Shown here piece after piece: positions 10,301 through 22,000 of a stretch of DNA of 64,000 nt. Within the stretch, counting starts at the first letter, position 1. Every line of letters begins with the position of its first letter. The DNA is taken from NCBI GenBank assembly GCA_030248295.1, contig JASANH010001196.1, positions 163,655 through 227,654 on the forward strand. The letters run 5' to 3'. The position numbers and the translations under genes are program-made. The notes below the pieces were generated by a model. The model was not told where the DNA came from, did no database searches, and worked only from the letters and a program-made list of their open reading frames with translations. Source of the stretch: Mesodorylaimus sp. YZB2_4. Taxonomy: Eukaryota > Nematoda > Enoplea > Dorylaimida > Dorylaimidae.

Positions 10301-12608
10301 ATGCAACTCTAAAGATCTACAGTAAAAGAAGTATCACATCAAAAATAACATTTTTCAGTCGATTGAATCGCTATGTAAGCATTGCAAGTCTATGTACGGT
10401 CTTAATAAGTCTATGTAAGCATTTAAAAGATATCAAAAATTGTCAAATACAGTATACAGTACATACAGCACTTATATCACCCATAAAGCTTTAGAAAACC
10501 AGAAATCGATGTATGCTGCAGAAATTTTAGTTTTGCGATTTCATGCGATGATCCTAACCGATCCCAAGCCAGAAACTGTGTACAAAATTCTGCGCAATCT
10601 TGTTCCGCGCTGATTGAAAAAATTCCGATTTCAGATTGTTTTTACATTTCCTATTTTCAAAAGTACCATAAACGACAGGTCTCTTTTCTTTCTTTAGACA
10701 AACGAAAGCATATTTTTAGACAAAGAAAACTTGTTGTAACCAGTCGCTTTCACAGGTTTCTACCAGCCTGATAGAATGAATTCAAAGAAGGTTTTCGAGG
10801 ATTAAGAACAGAATTCTTAGAGATTTGAAGAAGATTTTGCACACATTTTTTGCTACCAAACTGGATACATAAGTAATTTTCAATCCTGAAGCTTAATTAC
10901 TCAACACTGCATGCTACATATCCTAACGCAAAATCCACGCTGTGAAAAATTTTTTACTGGGCTACACTGAATATCCTACTTATCCCTTCAGGCCCAATAA
11001 GCGATTTAGGCATGGGGATTCTGCATGAATAAATACAAAAGCACGCTAGCTAGGCTAGTCTGTTTTCGTAGTCTGTAGCAGCGCTGGGGGTGGAAGAAAA
11101 GCTCGTCGTAGCATAGCGGTTATCAACGTCTGCCTCTCACGCTGGGTGCGCACTTAGAGGGAAGGGTTCGACTCCCGCCTGGGTGAAATTGATTGTCAAT
11201 ACGCAGCCATGGCTCCTAACCCTCGAGTCAGCTGCGTAGTTCTTGGCCAGGGGTAAAGCATGACATGGCATGAGCTGGCTTGGCTTATCTATATCTGGCC
11301 TGTATCAGAACTCTTTTTTTTTAGATCAAGTTTCAAGTCATATATAATAATCGATAATTGGGAAAATATCAAAAAAACTGTATGACTGAAAAGTGTGCTT
11401 CAGTGAGGTAAAAAGGCCCATACGCAAAACACAGAAAAATCCTGATCCCAATTGGGATCGCCCTGATCCTGATCCCAACTTATCCGTAAGCTCCTTATTG
11501 ATTTCTTATATTTCCCATTGCATCTGATTTCTCTCTGACCTCTGACACCAATTCGATAATTCACGTGCATGATGTCATAGAGACCATGATTATGGGAGAG
11601 AACCCAAATTTCAGAGGAGTGCGTACCAAATTTGAGGATTCAGGGGAGGCTTTTAAAAGATTAGGAGGGCGCTGGGAACCCTGATTTCCGCAGAAAGTTA
11701 ACATACGCGTGTTTTTCAAGCGGGTAATGCGCGGGAAATTTAAAATGCCGATCCGGCCGATCCACCCCCGGATTGGTCGATGCTGGCTTGGATCCTACGT
11801 GGTTTACTAGTGGTTTAACAGCGTCACAAATGGACATCCTGCGCCAGATTTCTAGTGTCAGCTTTTCAGGCTTGACCCACGCGATGAATTTTTGCTTACA
11901 TTAATTAAAATTCGTCTTAATTACGACAACACTCAATTAGCCAAATCGTACGATACCAGCGATTCGCACATTTCTCTTTTGTTAAGCGTTTGGATTCCAT
12001 TCTTAGCCAATAAATGGCGATCGTGGATGATGTGGTTGGTTCGTGAGGATCAACGTCGAATTACATGCTCTTTTTCATTTCCACGCTGCATCGGCATCGA
12101 TTGCTTCGAGATCAATATCGAAAAACCAACTGGAACTAAGCAAGAACAACTTGTTTATTTGAATCGATATAAAAATCGATATACGATCAAATTTCTAGTT
12201 TGTTTTTCTTTGGATGGTACAATCCTGTACATATCGCCCGCGTACGGTGGTCGAACATCCAATGTGCACATCGTCAAAGAGTCACGCGATGGTATTTTAT
12301 ATAATTTAGTTCATGGCGATATATTATTGGCCGATACTAGCTTTCCTGTCAAGGAATTCCTATTATCGCCCTTTAGTACTGAAGTATTGATGCCAAAATT
12401 TTTGAATTTGTCGCGATTTTCTCGTTCAGATCTCGAGTACGCTAGGAAATCGGCATCGGCTCGTGTTTTGGAAAGTGTGGTTGGAAAATTACGAAAGTTT
12501 CGTATGTTACACGATGATTGCAGTTTAAATTTATTGCGTTATATGGACGATGTTAGCACAATTTGTTGCGCTATGGTGAACATGAATTCGACTGTGTGCA
12601 TTGTGTGA
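7368..12608 (+). CDS. THAP + HTH + DDE_Tnp_4 transposase-like protein, two exons
   Basis: Exons are 7368-7903 and 11870-12608. The first ends in phase 2 at AG/GTAAGC and the second begins after TTTTCAG with one completing base. Together they make 1275 nt, 424 aa. Residues 1-80 are a THAP zinc finger: M-P-x2-C5-x4-C10, a Trp in VWIRN, then C-x2-H in VCSRHF. Residues about 180-225 resemble the HTH that precedes DDE_Tnp_4 domains (LDPRDEFLLTLIKIRL). The rest is an RNase-H-like DDE_Tnp_4 domain: first Asp in GIDCFEI, second in LLADTSF, and a probable Glu in ARVLESVVGKLR. Such genes act as DNA transposases or domesticated DNA-binding proteins. No TIRs bracketing the gene were found, so domestication is possible. 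The 3966-bp intron holds a 1.4-kb near-palindrome and a SINE. Confidence 0.82.
9152..10548. mobile_element. Long near-palindromic element in the THAP gene intron
   Basis: The arms 9152-9783 and 9910-10548 are reverse complements with few mismatches and small indels, around a 126-bp spacer. The outer ends read TCGCATGAAATCGCAAAAC and its complement. No open frame of transposase type lies inside. It is best read as a foldback/MITE-type element. Transcribed as part of the intron it would form a hairpin of about 630 bp. Confidence 0.85.
11098..11290 (+). mobile_element. tRNA-derived SINE, family A, copy 1
   Basis: The tRNA-like head has an anticodon-arm-like CTGCCTCTCACGCTGGG and a B box GGGTTCGACTCCCGCC. 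It is followed by a short body and a simple tail TGACATGGCATGAG. The same structure occurs at 18.6, 22.6, 23.5 and 25.3 kb. This family is distinct from family B in body sequence and in its ATGAC-repeat tail. Confidence 0.8.
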
Positions 12609-12944
12609 AGTGTGCTGGCATATAACTGTGTCGATATATCGTGCCCGAACATCTGGTTTATGGCTTCCATCCTGGCAGTGAAGTAAAGTAGTGGACAACA
12701 GGGACAATAATCGAACAGATATCATTGCATATAAAAATAAGGATCAAACAGTTTTTACGAGCTGGCATCGGTCAAATAGATGAAACCTCTCAGAATTTTC
12801 ACGCCTGAACAAATGTCTCCATGGCCTGATCACAGAAGTTCGCACCCAAAAACCCCGGTCCAGCTAAGCCGGAAGAAGATATCTGAAACTATATTTTACC
12901 AATCTCTGAACGATGCTAATAAGGTAAAACAAACTTTACTATTC

Positions 12945-13422
12945 GTAGGCCAAAGCCCGTTTTTGCCTGCAGCCGGCCAGGAGTCAAACCTTTTAAGCGG
13001 GGACCTTCCCTCTGCGTGTCTCCACTAGGAGCACCCACACGAGGGCATTCTGGACAGGACACCGACTTCCTCGGACGATGGCGGGCGGGCTTTGAACCCT
13101 GTCGGTGTTGGACCACCGAGACTGTCTACTCGTTTGGCTTCCGTCTCTCCACTCGGAGCACCTCCACGCGAGGGCATCTTGGTCAGGACACCGACTTCCT
13201 CGGACGATGGCGGGCGGGCCTAACCCCGGTACTGACACAACGTCTCTCCACTCGGAGCACCTCTACGGTACTGCGTGGGCCTGGTGTGCAAGTTCAGAGA
13301 GGGTGTACGGTTCGCAAACCGACCTCCCTCACCGGGGATCGAACCCGGGACGAGTCCAGAGACTCGCTCCCTAGCGATACAGGGAGACGAATGCTGAACC
13401 GCTGCACCAATGTGGCCTAAAA
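12945..13422 (-). mobile_element. tRNA-derived SINE, family B, copy 3 (internally duplicated)
   Basis: On the minus strand the head lies at about 13418-13330 (B box GGGTTCGA at about 13337-13344). The block CCGACTTCCTCGGACGATGG occurs twice, at about 13063 and 13190, so the body is partly duplicated. No coding function. Confidence 0.75.
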
Positions 13423-13724
13423 CTGAAACTGACTTCAGGTGCTAAAAAGACACCTGCCTAGTTTTTACGTCAAAATGAGGAATGAGTTTCTCTTTGTTAG
13501 CCAAAATGGATGGTCTTGCTTTGGGTCCCAACGTGTCAGCCTAAACCAAAGATCCCCCAGCTCAGCAGAAAAACCAGCAACAATGCTCCACAAAGTGTAA
13601 AATATACCTACAGTATTCACGGGTGCTCCTAGCTGGATGCCAGCAGCCAGGGTCGACCGTACCGCCGTACCACGGATGGTACGAGTATGACACGGAAATT
13701 GTGCTGGTACGGCCTACCAACTTT

Positions 13725-14427
13725 TTTTTCGATCTCTCATTTAAAGATCATTGTCATCTGATTGCGGCTGCGGCTCGGCGTATGGTTGGTGCGTTTAGGA
13801 AGAAATTTGGGAAATTCGCCACCCATGTTTTACAAACAGTTTACACATCCTGCGTACTTCCAAAATTGGAATACGGCTGCTCTGCGTGGGATCCTATTCA
13901 ATCACAATCAATCAAAGACCTTGAACGCTCTCAAAAGTTTGCAGCCCAATGTATAAAGAACGACTGGCATTCCGATTACTCCCGCATTCTTCAAGATTTG
14001 AATTGGTCAAGTCTCGAGCGTCGCCGTCAACAACTGAAACTCGTTCAATTTTACAAGTTCTATCACGGTTACCATGCTTATCCAAATGCCCGTTTTGCTC
14101 ACACCGACCAATCCGGACTACGCCGCAGTCACCGCATTGGATTGCCGCCACACCATCTCAACAATTCTCGACCTCGAACTGAATCGTTTAAACAGGCATT
14201 TGAATACTCATCGATTGTTCTATGGAACTCAATACCAAACGAAGTCGCCTGGACTTATTATGTGACAAGTTTTAAGACAAACGTTCTGAATTACATTCCT
14301 TGACCCCGTTATGATTAGTTTTACTCGACATGAGCTGTTTATTTTCTTTCGTTTTTGTGTCCTTCTGCTTTATCAGTGCACGATCTGTGCTTCGCAGTCG
14401 AAGTCATACAATACAATACAATACAAT
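13725..14427 (+). mobile_element. LINE 3' end (reverse transcriptase C-terminus)
   Basis: An open frame to 14303 encodes the post-palm region of a non-LTR retrotransposon reverse transcriptase, with the landmark VLPKLEYGCSAWDP and the downstream pattern LERSQK, SLERRRQQLKLVQFYK and SIVLWNSIPNE. The 5' part, including the catalytic YADD region, is missing, as expected of a 5'-truncated insertion. About 100 bp after the stop is the simple tail (ATACA)n at 14406-14427, typical of CR1/jockey-like LINE ends. The element is dead. Confidence 0.85.
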
Positions 14428-14691
14428 TTTGATTTGAGTGATAGTTTAGTGTTAAGGTAAACTTTGTGCTTCAGAGGGACCAGTTGGACGTTTTTATATT
14501 CTCCAACAATCAGAAAGCCTTCGATCAGTATCAAAGAAGCTTTTCAGAAAAATCTAAATTTTTTTGAAATCAGCCAGGACGGAATTTTCGATTGGTAAGG
14601 GGTACGGTTACGGGCTGCACCGGGCCTCAGGTATGGTATCGTCAAAATAGGCGATACTCTCGACCATGGGCCAGCAGGCTTTGTTGGAAGC

Positions 14692-15110
14692 GGCCGTGGT
14701 GGCGCAGTGGTTCGGCATTCGTCTCTTCTTATTTCTTGGGGGGGCGAGTGGCTGGACTCGTCCCGGGTTCGATCCCCAGTGATGGTGGTCGGTTTGAGAA
14801 CTATGAAGCCTCACTGACCTTGCACGCCAAGCCGTGGGTGACTCACCCGGTACCCTAGAGGCTCCGAGTGGAGAGACGGAAGCCAAACGGGGAGATAGTC
14901 TCGGCTGTCGAACACCGACAGGGTTCAAAGCAGACATGCCAAGCTCTGAGGAAGTCGGTGTCCAGTCCAGGATGCCCTCGCGTGGAGGTGATCCTAGTGG
15001 AGACAAGCAGAGGGATCACCTCACGGCCTCGCTTATCACATCATGACTGCTGGCTGGCTATAAGCAAAACGGGTTGGAAGTTCTGTGGGGAAGTGAGGCG
15101 GCACGGGGTC
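14692..15110 (+). mobile_element. tRNA-derived SINE, family B, copy 4
   Basis: This is the most complete copy. The tRNA-like head (GTGGTGGCGCAGTGGTTCGG; B box GGGTTCGATCCCC) leads into the shared body and ends with CATGACTGC, GCAAAACGGGTTGGAAG and a purine-rich stretch. Confidence 0.85.
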
Positions 15111-16012
15111 CAACCAACAAACATTACAAAGAAGATATTTGTTGGGTGTTAGAAACGAACTCAAAGACTACAAATGATTTTGAATCAAAGGAATAACAAA
15201 ATTTCAATTTCCCGTGCATTTCTACCGCTCAACGCAAATTTTGAATTTCCCGCTCTCCGCTTATGACAGTCAAAGAAACATGAAAAGAATGAAGATGAGA
15301 AGCCTGCGCGCGTGTGGGGGCCTTCTATGTAAAACTGTCGTAAGCAGCAAACTAAAAAAGCGGGACATTCAAACTTCCCGTTATATGAGTCTATCAGTCT
15401 ATCACATTATCAGTCAGCCCACCTAGTCTGGTTCGGGAACTCGAAGTCCGATGTACCTACAACAACACAACCTTTGAAAAATTGCGCTCACCACAGCATT
15501 TTAGAAATGCGCGGGAAATTCAAATCTCAGCTTCTAACTCCAAAAGAATCAGGGTATCCTTTAGCAATATTTGTCCAAACTTAAGTCACATTCACGTATT
15601 TCTCACCCATCAAAACCATTTTACAGCCACTCACTTCTGACAAACCATGACAAATCATAGCACAATTGCAGTCAGTACTTCAACACCATACTACCAGTAC
15701 CAGTAACATTCATTCCATCCGTCTCGAGAAAACCCAAATTAAATTCCCATTGCATTTAAAAATCCACAAAAACTTTCTACACATCTGATCAATACTGGCC
15801 ACAAAACGTATCCATTCACTGGTAAAAAAACCTGTTGCATTTCATACTGTTAAAACTGAACAAACCAAAATGCACAAAAACTGGTCCCAGCCCCGCAAAT
15901 ACTGCCATATTTTTGGTATTTACAACTCGAGACCAGTTGAGCAAAACTAATGCACGCCCGTAACTTTTTAAACAAAGCATATTCGACTGTTGCACAATGT
16001 TCTTCCTTTGCA
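15111..16012. other. Downstream flank of the CEP350-like gene, no gene recognised
   Basis: AT-rich sequence with no supported exon. The polyadenylation region of the CEP350-like gene must lie toward its right end, just below 16013 on the minus strand, but I see no single clear AATAAA. Confidence 0.35.
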
Positions 16013-19000
16013 TTACCCCCTCCTCACCATTTTATCAATCGATTCTTCCAGCACCATACTCCAAATATTATCGGCCAATTGCAATTTGACTTTCACTTCT
16101 TCTTCGTCATAAATCGTCCATTCTTGCTCTTCTTCATAAATCTCAGCCAACAACATTTCATCCACTCCATCTAATTTTCTTCTCGAAACCATTTTTTGAC
16201 GTAAATTTCGTCTCCTATTTTTTTCTGGTTCCAATTTTAAATGCATCGAAACCCCATCTTTGACTACTCGTTGTAATTCTTGTAAATTTCTCGGTCTTAT
16301 TTTCGCGTACGATGAGAATCGAAGTCTCGGTGGTTTCTTCCATTTCGGATATTCCGTACTGCCATTCGTTATCGTCCAATTGTCCCCTTTCTCTTCATTA
16401 TAAATATCATCTACGATTTCTCGGCATAATTCGAAGAGAAAATCACGAAAATTTTTATCCGATTCCCGATTAAGACTTAATTCGAATTCTTTCGAATCTT
16501 CATTTTCCTTGCCGACAATGTACAAGTCCAGTGGTTTCTTCGACTCGCTCAATGGTTCTCCCATTCTTCGTTGTTCATTCAATGTTTCTACGCACACGTT
16601 CACAATCGAATCGATCGATTCTTTCGTGCAAGGAATCGCGCTAAATATTTCAGTTGTGAATTTCGATAAATCCAAACGTGCCGAACGCGGTGAACCGAGT
16701 TTTTTCGATGTACCACTCAATTTCTCATCCGAATCCCCCGTACTCAAGCCGAAATCATCGTCCATCCATTGTTCATCCGCCGAAACTAAATCTTCATCGT
16801 CCGATTTCGCTGTGGCCTAGAAAGACAGATGCGAGGCATTAGAAAAATGTCGGTGACAAACCTGCGGGTTCAAATCCCTGGGTATCCAAGTGTTTTTGAC
16901 TGAAAATGAGGCCTCTATCTGATGACAGTCCCCCTATTCAGGACCACTAATCTGTTACCCACTCAGTGTGGGTTCAAATCCTACAGAGTCCAACGAGTTT
17001 GGACATTTCTTATTCTTTTTCCCCAAACCCTGCTCAAATAATCCACCGATCCAAGGTAGTCAGATCGAGGCTCAAGGTCGGATCGGCGATGCTGTTCTGC
17101 TTGTTTTCTCATCCATGCTTTCCAACTCACTAGTGGCGGGTGTACCAACTCAGTTTTTCAACACTTGAAGAATTCCCTCCCCGCCCATTCGAGCCTTTTC
17201 AACTCACCGATTTAATCAAATCCACTTCATTTCGTTTCATCGGCTCTCGAAAAGCTTCATTGAATCGATCCGAAGGTGGTGTCCGCGGCGATTTGATCGA
17301 TCTCGGACTACTATTCGTCGACGGTGATCCATCTTCGATTTCGCCCGAATCCATCTCAGAAACCAATCGACGAATACTATCCAATTTCTTCTCACTAATA
17401 ATCACCTCATCATCTCTTTTCTCCACAACCAAATTCGTCGGCCGTTTTATAGCGAATAAAATGGATTTAATGGCTTCATCCAAAATGCTGGTCACCGAAT
17501 CGTTGACAATCTTGTCCACCATTCGATTCTTGCTCTCTTCATTCATCCATTTCTCACTCGTCCTCTCGTGGCCCAATTTCGACACCCGATCAGCCCACGT
17601 CTTCACACAATGCTCGATCGTATCGAATAGCATGGCATTCATGATCAAATCGATGGCTTTCGTTCCTCGTTCTTTCACCACCTCCTTCTTCCATCCATCT
17701 TCGCTCGGTCTTGGTGTGCTCGATGCTGACGAAATTTGCGAGTTCATCGATGCCTCATCACTAATAGCACATGCCGTCGATCCGGCGCTAGTCGAATCTT
17801 TCTCTTCTTTTCGTTCACTCGATATTGAACCCGTCGTCTTGCTCGATCTGGCCGACAAGTCCGCCGCCGTAGCCGCTTGTTCCGTCTCGATCTCGGATGA
17901 CGCATCATCCGACACTCGCTTCGTCGAATCCACTTCGATTATTTCCTTCGACGTCGATGACTCTCCGAACATTTCAGTTTTCCTTTCCATTCCATCTTCG
18001 TCATTTTTCTTCCTTCCATCATTCGTCGCATCGAAAACGCCATCGAATCCATCAAAACTATCTTTTTTCGATTCCTCCGATTTCGGTTCTACCCCAAACA
18101 TTTCTTTTTCCGTTTCCAATTCTAAATTTTCCTTAAAAATATTCTTCCTCCATTCTCCCTTGTCAATACTCCCTGGCTCTTCCTTTTTCGTCTCCGCTCG
18201 ACGATTCCTCCATGTCGATTGCCGGGACGAAACGGACGCAGTTTCGACTTCTTCATCCAACGCTTCCGACACTTCGTCCACAGTTTCATCCTCGACGTTT
18301 TCTTGCTTAGCTGGCGTCGGTTTCTCCGTCGCTTTCGGGGCTACGGGTGATGGACGAGCAGGCTCGACATTAGGCACCGAATTCGAGGCCACTGTTCTCG
18401 GTGTGCTTCCAACCGAGTGCGCCGACGATGTCGATTCCGATTTATCAGTTGATGGAGTTTCTGAAAGACATTTTTAACCTTTTAAAATTCTCATCAAAGT
18501 TTCTTTAGTAAGATGGAAAATTTTGAAACCTCATTCAAAGCCTACTGTATCGCCTGGAAACTTGCATACTGAACGAGCCACCCTCTCTCACCCCAGCCCC
18601 CACTCTGGCCTAGCGGGTCAAGGCGTCTGCCTCTCACGCTGGGTGCGCACTTAGAGGGGAGGGTTCGACTCCCGCCTGGGTAAAAAATGATTGCTAAATA
18701 TGTGCTCCTTGGCCCTCGAGCTCGCTGTGTGGGCTTGGCTATTGGTTAAGTACGACATGACATGACTGGCACTTACCCGCACTGGCCGTCTGCGCAGACT
18801 CGGTCGTCCGCTTGTCCAGCTCACTCGACACACCCGTCACTGAGCTATCGCCCCTCGCGCCGCTCGTTCTAGCGAATCTGGCCGACCTCGGACTCGACGC
18901 AGTTGATCGTCGTCCCGGACTGCTCGGCATTTCCGTATCCGATGATAATCGAGGACTCAACATTTTCGGCGGCGTGGCTGGCCTGGTTTTCGTGTTCACT

Positions 19001-22000
19001 CGCTCCAATTCTTTCAGCTGCTTTTCCGTGTTTTCTATGTAATTATCGTAGGCCTAGAACAGGACTGCTTATCAACCTGTCCAACGGTTAGTGGCCATCA
19101 CAGATGGACAGCAATAATGGAAGTACACATTTCTGTGCACTCGATCGGTCACTCAATTTTCTTGTTGACCACTGGGCAACCCTAACGTACAGCTGGTCAG
19201 TATCATTATATGTTGCTCTGCGTGTACCAATATACTGTACCCAAATCTGCATTGACCAGCGATCACTACACCTAAAACACCCACCAGTCAGCTTTGACAT
19301 AACATCAGTTGAGCTGCTCTGACCAGTGGTCATAATTATCACTGCCATTCCCATATGTCATGACACGGCCCATCTATATGTTGCGTCTCGCAAGTATTCT
19401 AACCTTTCTATCTACCTCTGACTCATACCTTCTCCCACCACCACTTATCATCTGTCTGAATCTGTCCTGTTAGTGCCAAGTAAAAGATCGAGCGGTTGCG
19501 CCTAACATTCATCGTAAATGGGCTCTCTCCGACAATAGAGGCCAAGAGTACGGACTAACCCTCAGCGATTACCGCAGCCCCCCGACATCCCAAGAACCCT
19601 GCCCCATCACACAGAATCGCAACAACTTACATTCAACTGATTCCGCAACGATTTCTCAGTCGATTCCAAACTGGCTTTGACTCGGCGTTTGTATTCGTGC
19701 TTCAGTTTTTCAGCCACTCGTCGACGTTCTTCCAAATTGCTTCGAAGAGCCTGAACACGCGATTCGTGCTCGCTCATGTCTAGAATAGATATCTCTACGT
19801 GAGACCACGGTAGGCATCCTCACTTTTCTAGTGACCAGTGGTCAAGTGTCTGGACAGGAGACTGGCTGGTAGAGGAATGATCAGACACACCTGGTCAACA
19901 CAGCCAGTCAAGAAAACTGGTTGATACACCCAACCAGTGGCCTTAAATAGATACATACTCACATAATCAATGGGATCAATGGCCAGTGATCAGTTATCAA
20001 AAATCGATAATGCTCATATGACCAGTAAAGTGGTCAAGAAATCGGAATACCTGGCCAGGAACACCGGTCAGCTGACCAATGGTCAAGGCTACACTCAACG
20101 TGACCAGTAGTCATAAGCCAGCAATCCAGCAGCACTGCCATCCAATCACCTGCACCTTCCACAGCACCCTACCCAAGCACCCCACACAGAACTCACCGGA
20201 CATAGAAAACGAAAAATTATCATCCACCACCAATTTCCCCAAATCCAAATGATGCTTTCTCAAAGCAGCCACGAATTTCACCGACTCTTTGGTTGTGGCG
20301 GACGACGTGGACGGTTCTTCATCCGTCTCAGACGAGTGTCTCCTCGAGCTCGAACTCGTCTTCTTCGTGGCCGACGTAGCATAGCTCTCCGTCCGAACCT
20401 CATCCGTCCCCACACCCATCGAGGCCGATTTCACAGTTTCGATTTCACTAGATGTTGCTCCCGACCGCCGACCCTGCTCAGAATCAGTTGGCAAGGCCTC
20501 TTCCACAATCGAACTCGTCTTGTACGTAACAGATGGCATCGATGTCGAGATTTCTAAAAATAAGTTCTTTGCACACACTAACAAATCGAAAAAATTTATC
20601 ACCTTTCGTCTGTGTGCCCACTTCCGATTTAATGACCGACGTTTGACTACTCCGACTGGCACTTTCCACCGTGGCTATACTCCGTCGCGTACTCGCTACC
20701 GATCCACTCACCACTTCAGGCACTGATGAATACGCGTACGATTTCCTCGACTCGGACGACTGGAATAAAGTGCCTGGCGATTCATCCGAGCTGACCATCT
20801 CCACTTTCGATGTCGACGCACCACTGGCCACATTCTTCGTCTCTCCTTCCCCCGCCATCATCGGCCTGCTGACCACATTCGGTGACGACACGACGGCACT
20901 GGACAACGACGATGTGGCACTGGTGCTTGGCGATGCTGACGACGATCTACTAGTTTTCCGTTTCCTTCCATGTTTCAACACAGCCAACGTGGCCGCCGTT
21001 GCCGCACTGGCCGCCACTTCGGCCGCATATTTAGTAGCATCGACGAAGGGTGGCACTCGCTCGTCGACGCCGCTACGCCTGGCCACAGTCTCCTCGTGTC
21101 GTCTTTGCTGTTCCAATAATTGCCTATTCGTGCTCATTATCGTTTCCATAAGTCGCCTTTGATTATCAGTCATTTCATTGGCTAATCTCAATTCTTGCGC
21201 GGCCGTCGTTCGATCCATTTCGGCGCGAAGTCGCTCCAAATCGGCATTCATACGAATTTCCCGTTGATGTTGTTCCCAACGACGAGCCGCCAGTTCAGCC
21301 TGAAATATCGAATCGTGATCACAAACTAATCATCTGTCGATATACTCCAGAACCAAGCAGGCACAGCATTCTGCCATACTTGGAGGGTTGGACTATCGTT
21401 CAATTTGGGCACCACGCATGAATGCGCCGCTTACTGTTCAAAGCGAGCATTTCCAAGGCGTGCCATCATCTACCGATCCTCCCGTCACTCCCCAGCGATC
21501 CCCTGCGAACTGCCGCTTCTCACAAACGCACGTACCTCCATCATATAATTCGACGCAGCCGCGTTCTGTTCGGCCAACACGAACGAGCTGATGTCCTTGG
21601 CCGCCTCGATTTGTTCCACCGAATATTGCAAGGCTTGCATGTAATTCAGACCAGCACGGAGACGCAAATTGGACGCTCTCGCTGGTGAGATTCTTCCAGA
21701 CGTGGACTAAAACCAAGCAGAACCACTCTTACAGGCACCTTCAGTACGACGACCCATTGTGACTTCTATGACGATAGGCGCGGGGCTACGGCGACCGCCT
21801 GCCACTCGAGAGGCCCTCTGAAATCCCCGTTATCAACTCCATTCCAAAAACTGGTCTGCATGGTACAAGCATACAGGGGAGGGGCTCCTGCTTCATCCAT
21901 CGCCACCCGGTGTCTACTATTCGTGGGAGCACCCATCTCAGCTGGCACCACATCGTGCTCACCTCTCCATTCGTTTCCTCAATGCCCCCGGGCGATCGAT

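Noticed and set aside
17140-18477. A 445-codon plus-strand open frame rich in Ser/Phe
   Set aside because: It is the antisense shadow of CEP350 exon 18460-17208; codon bias and phase fit the minus strand.
20671-21162. Plus-strand open frame of 163 codons
   Set aside because: Shadow of CEP350 exon 21299-20603.
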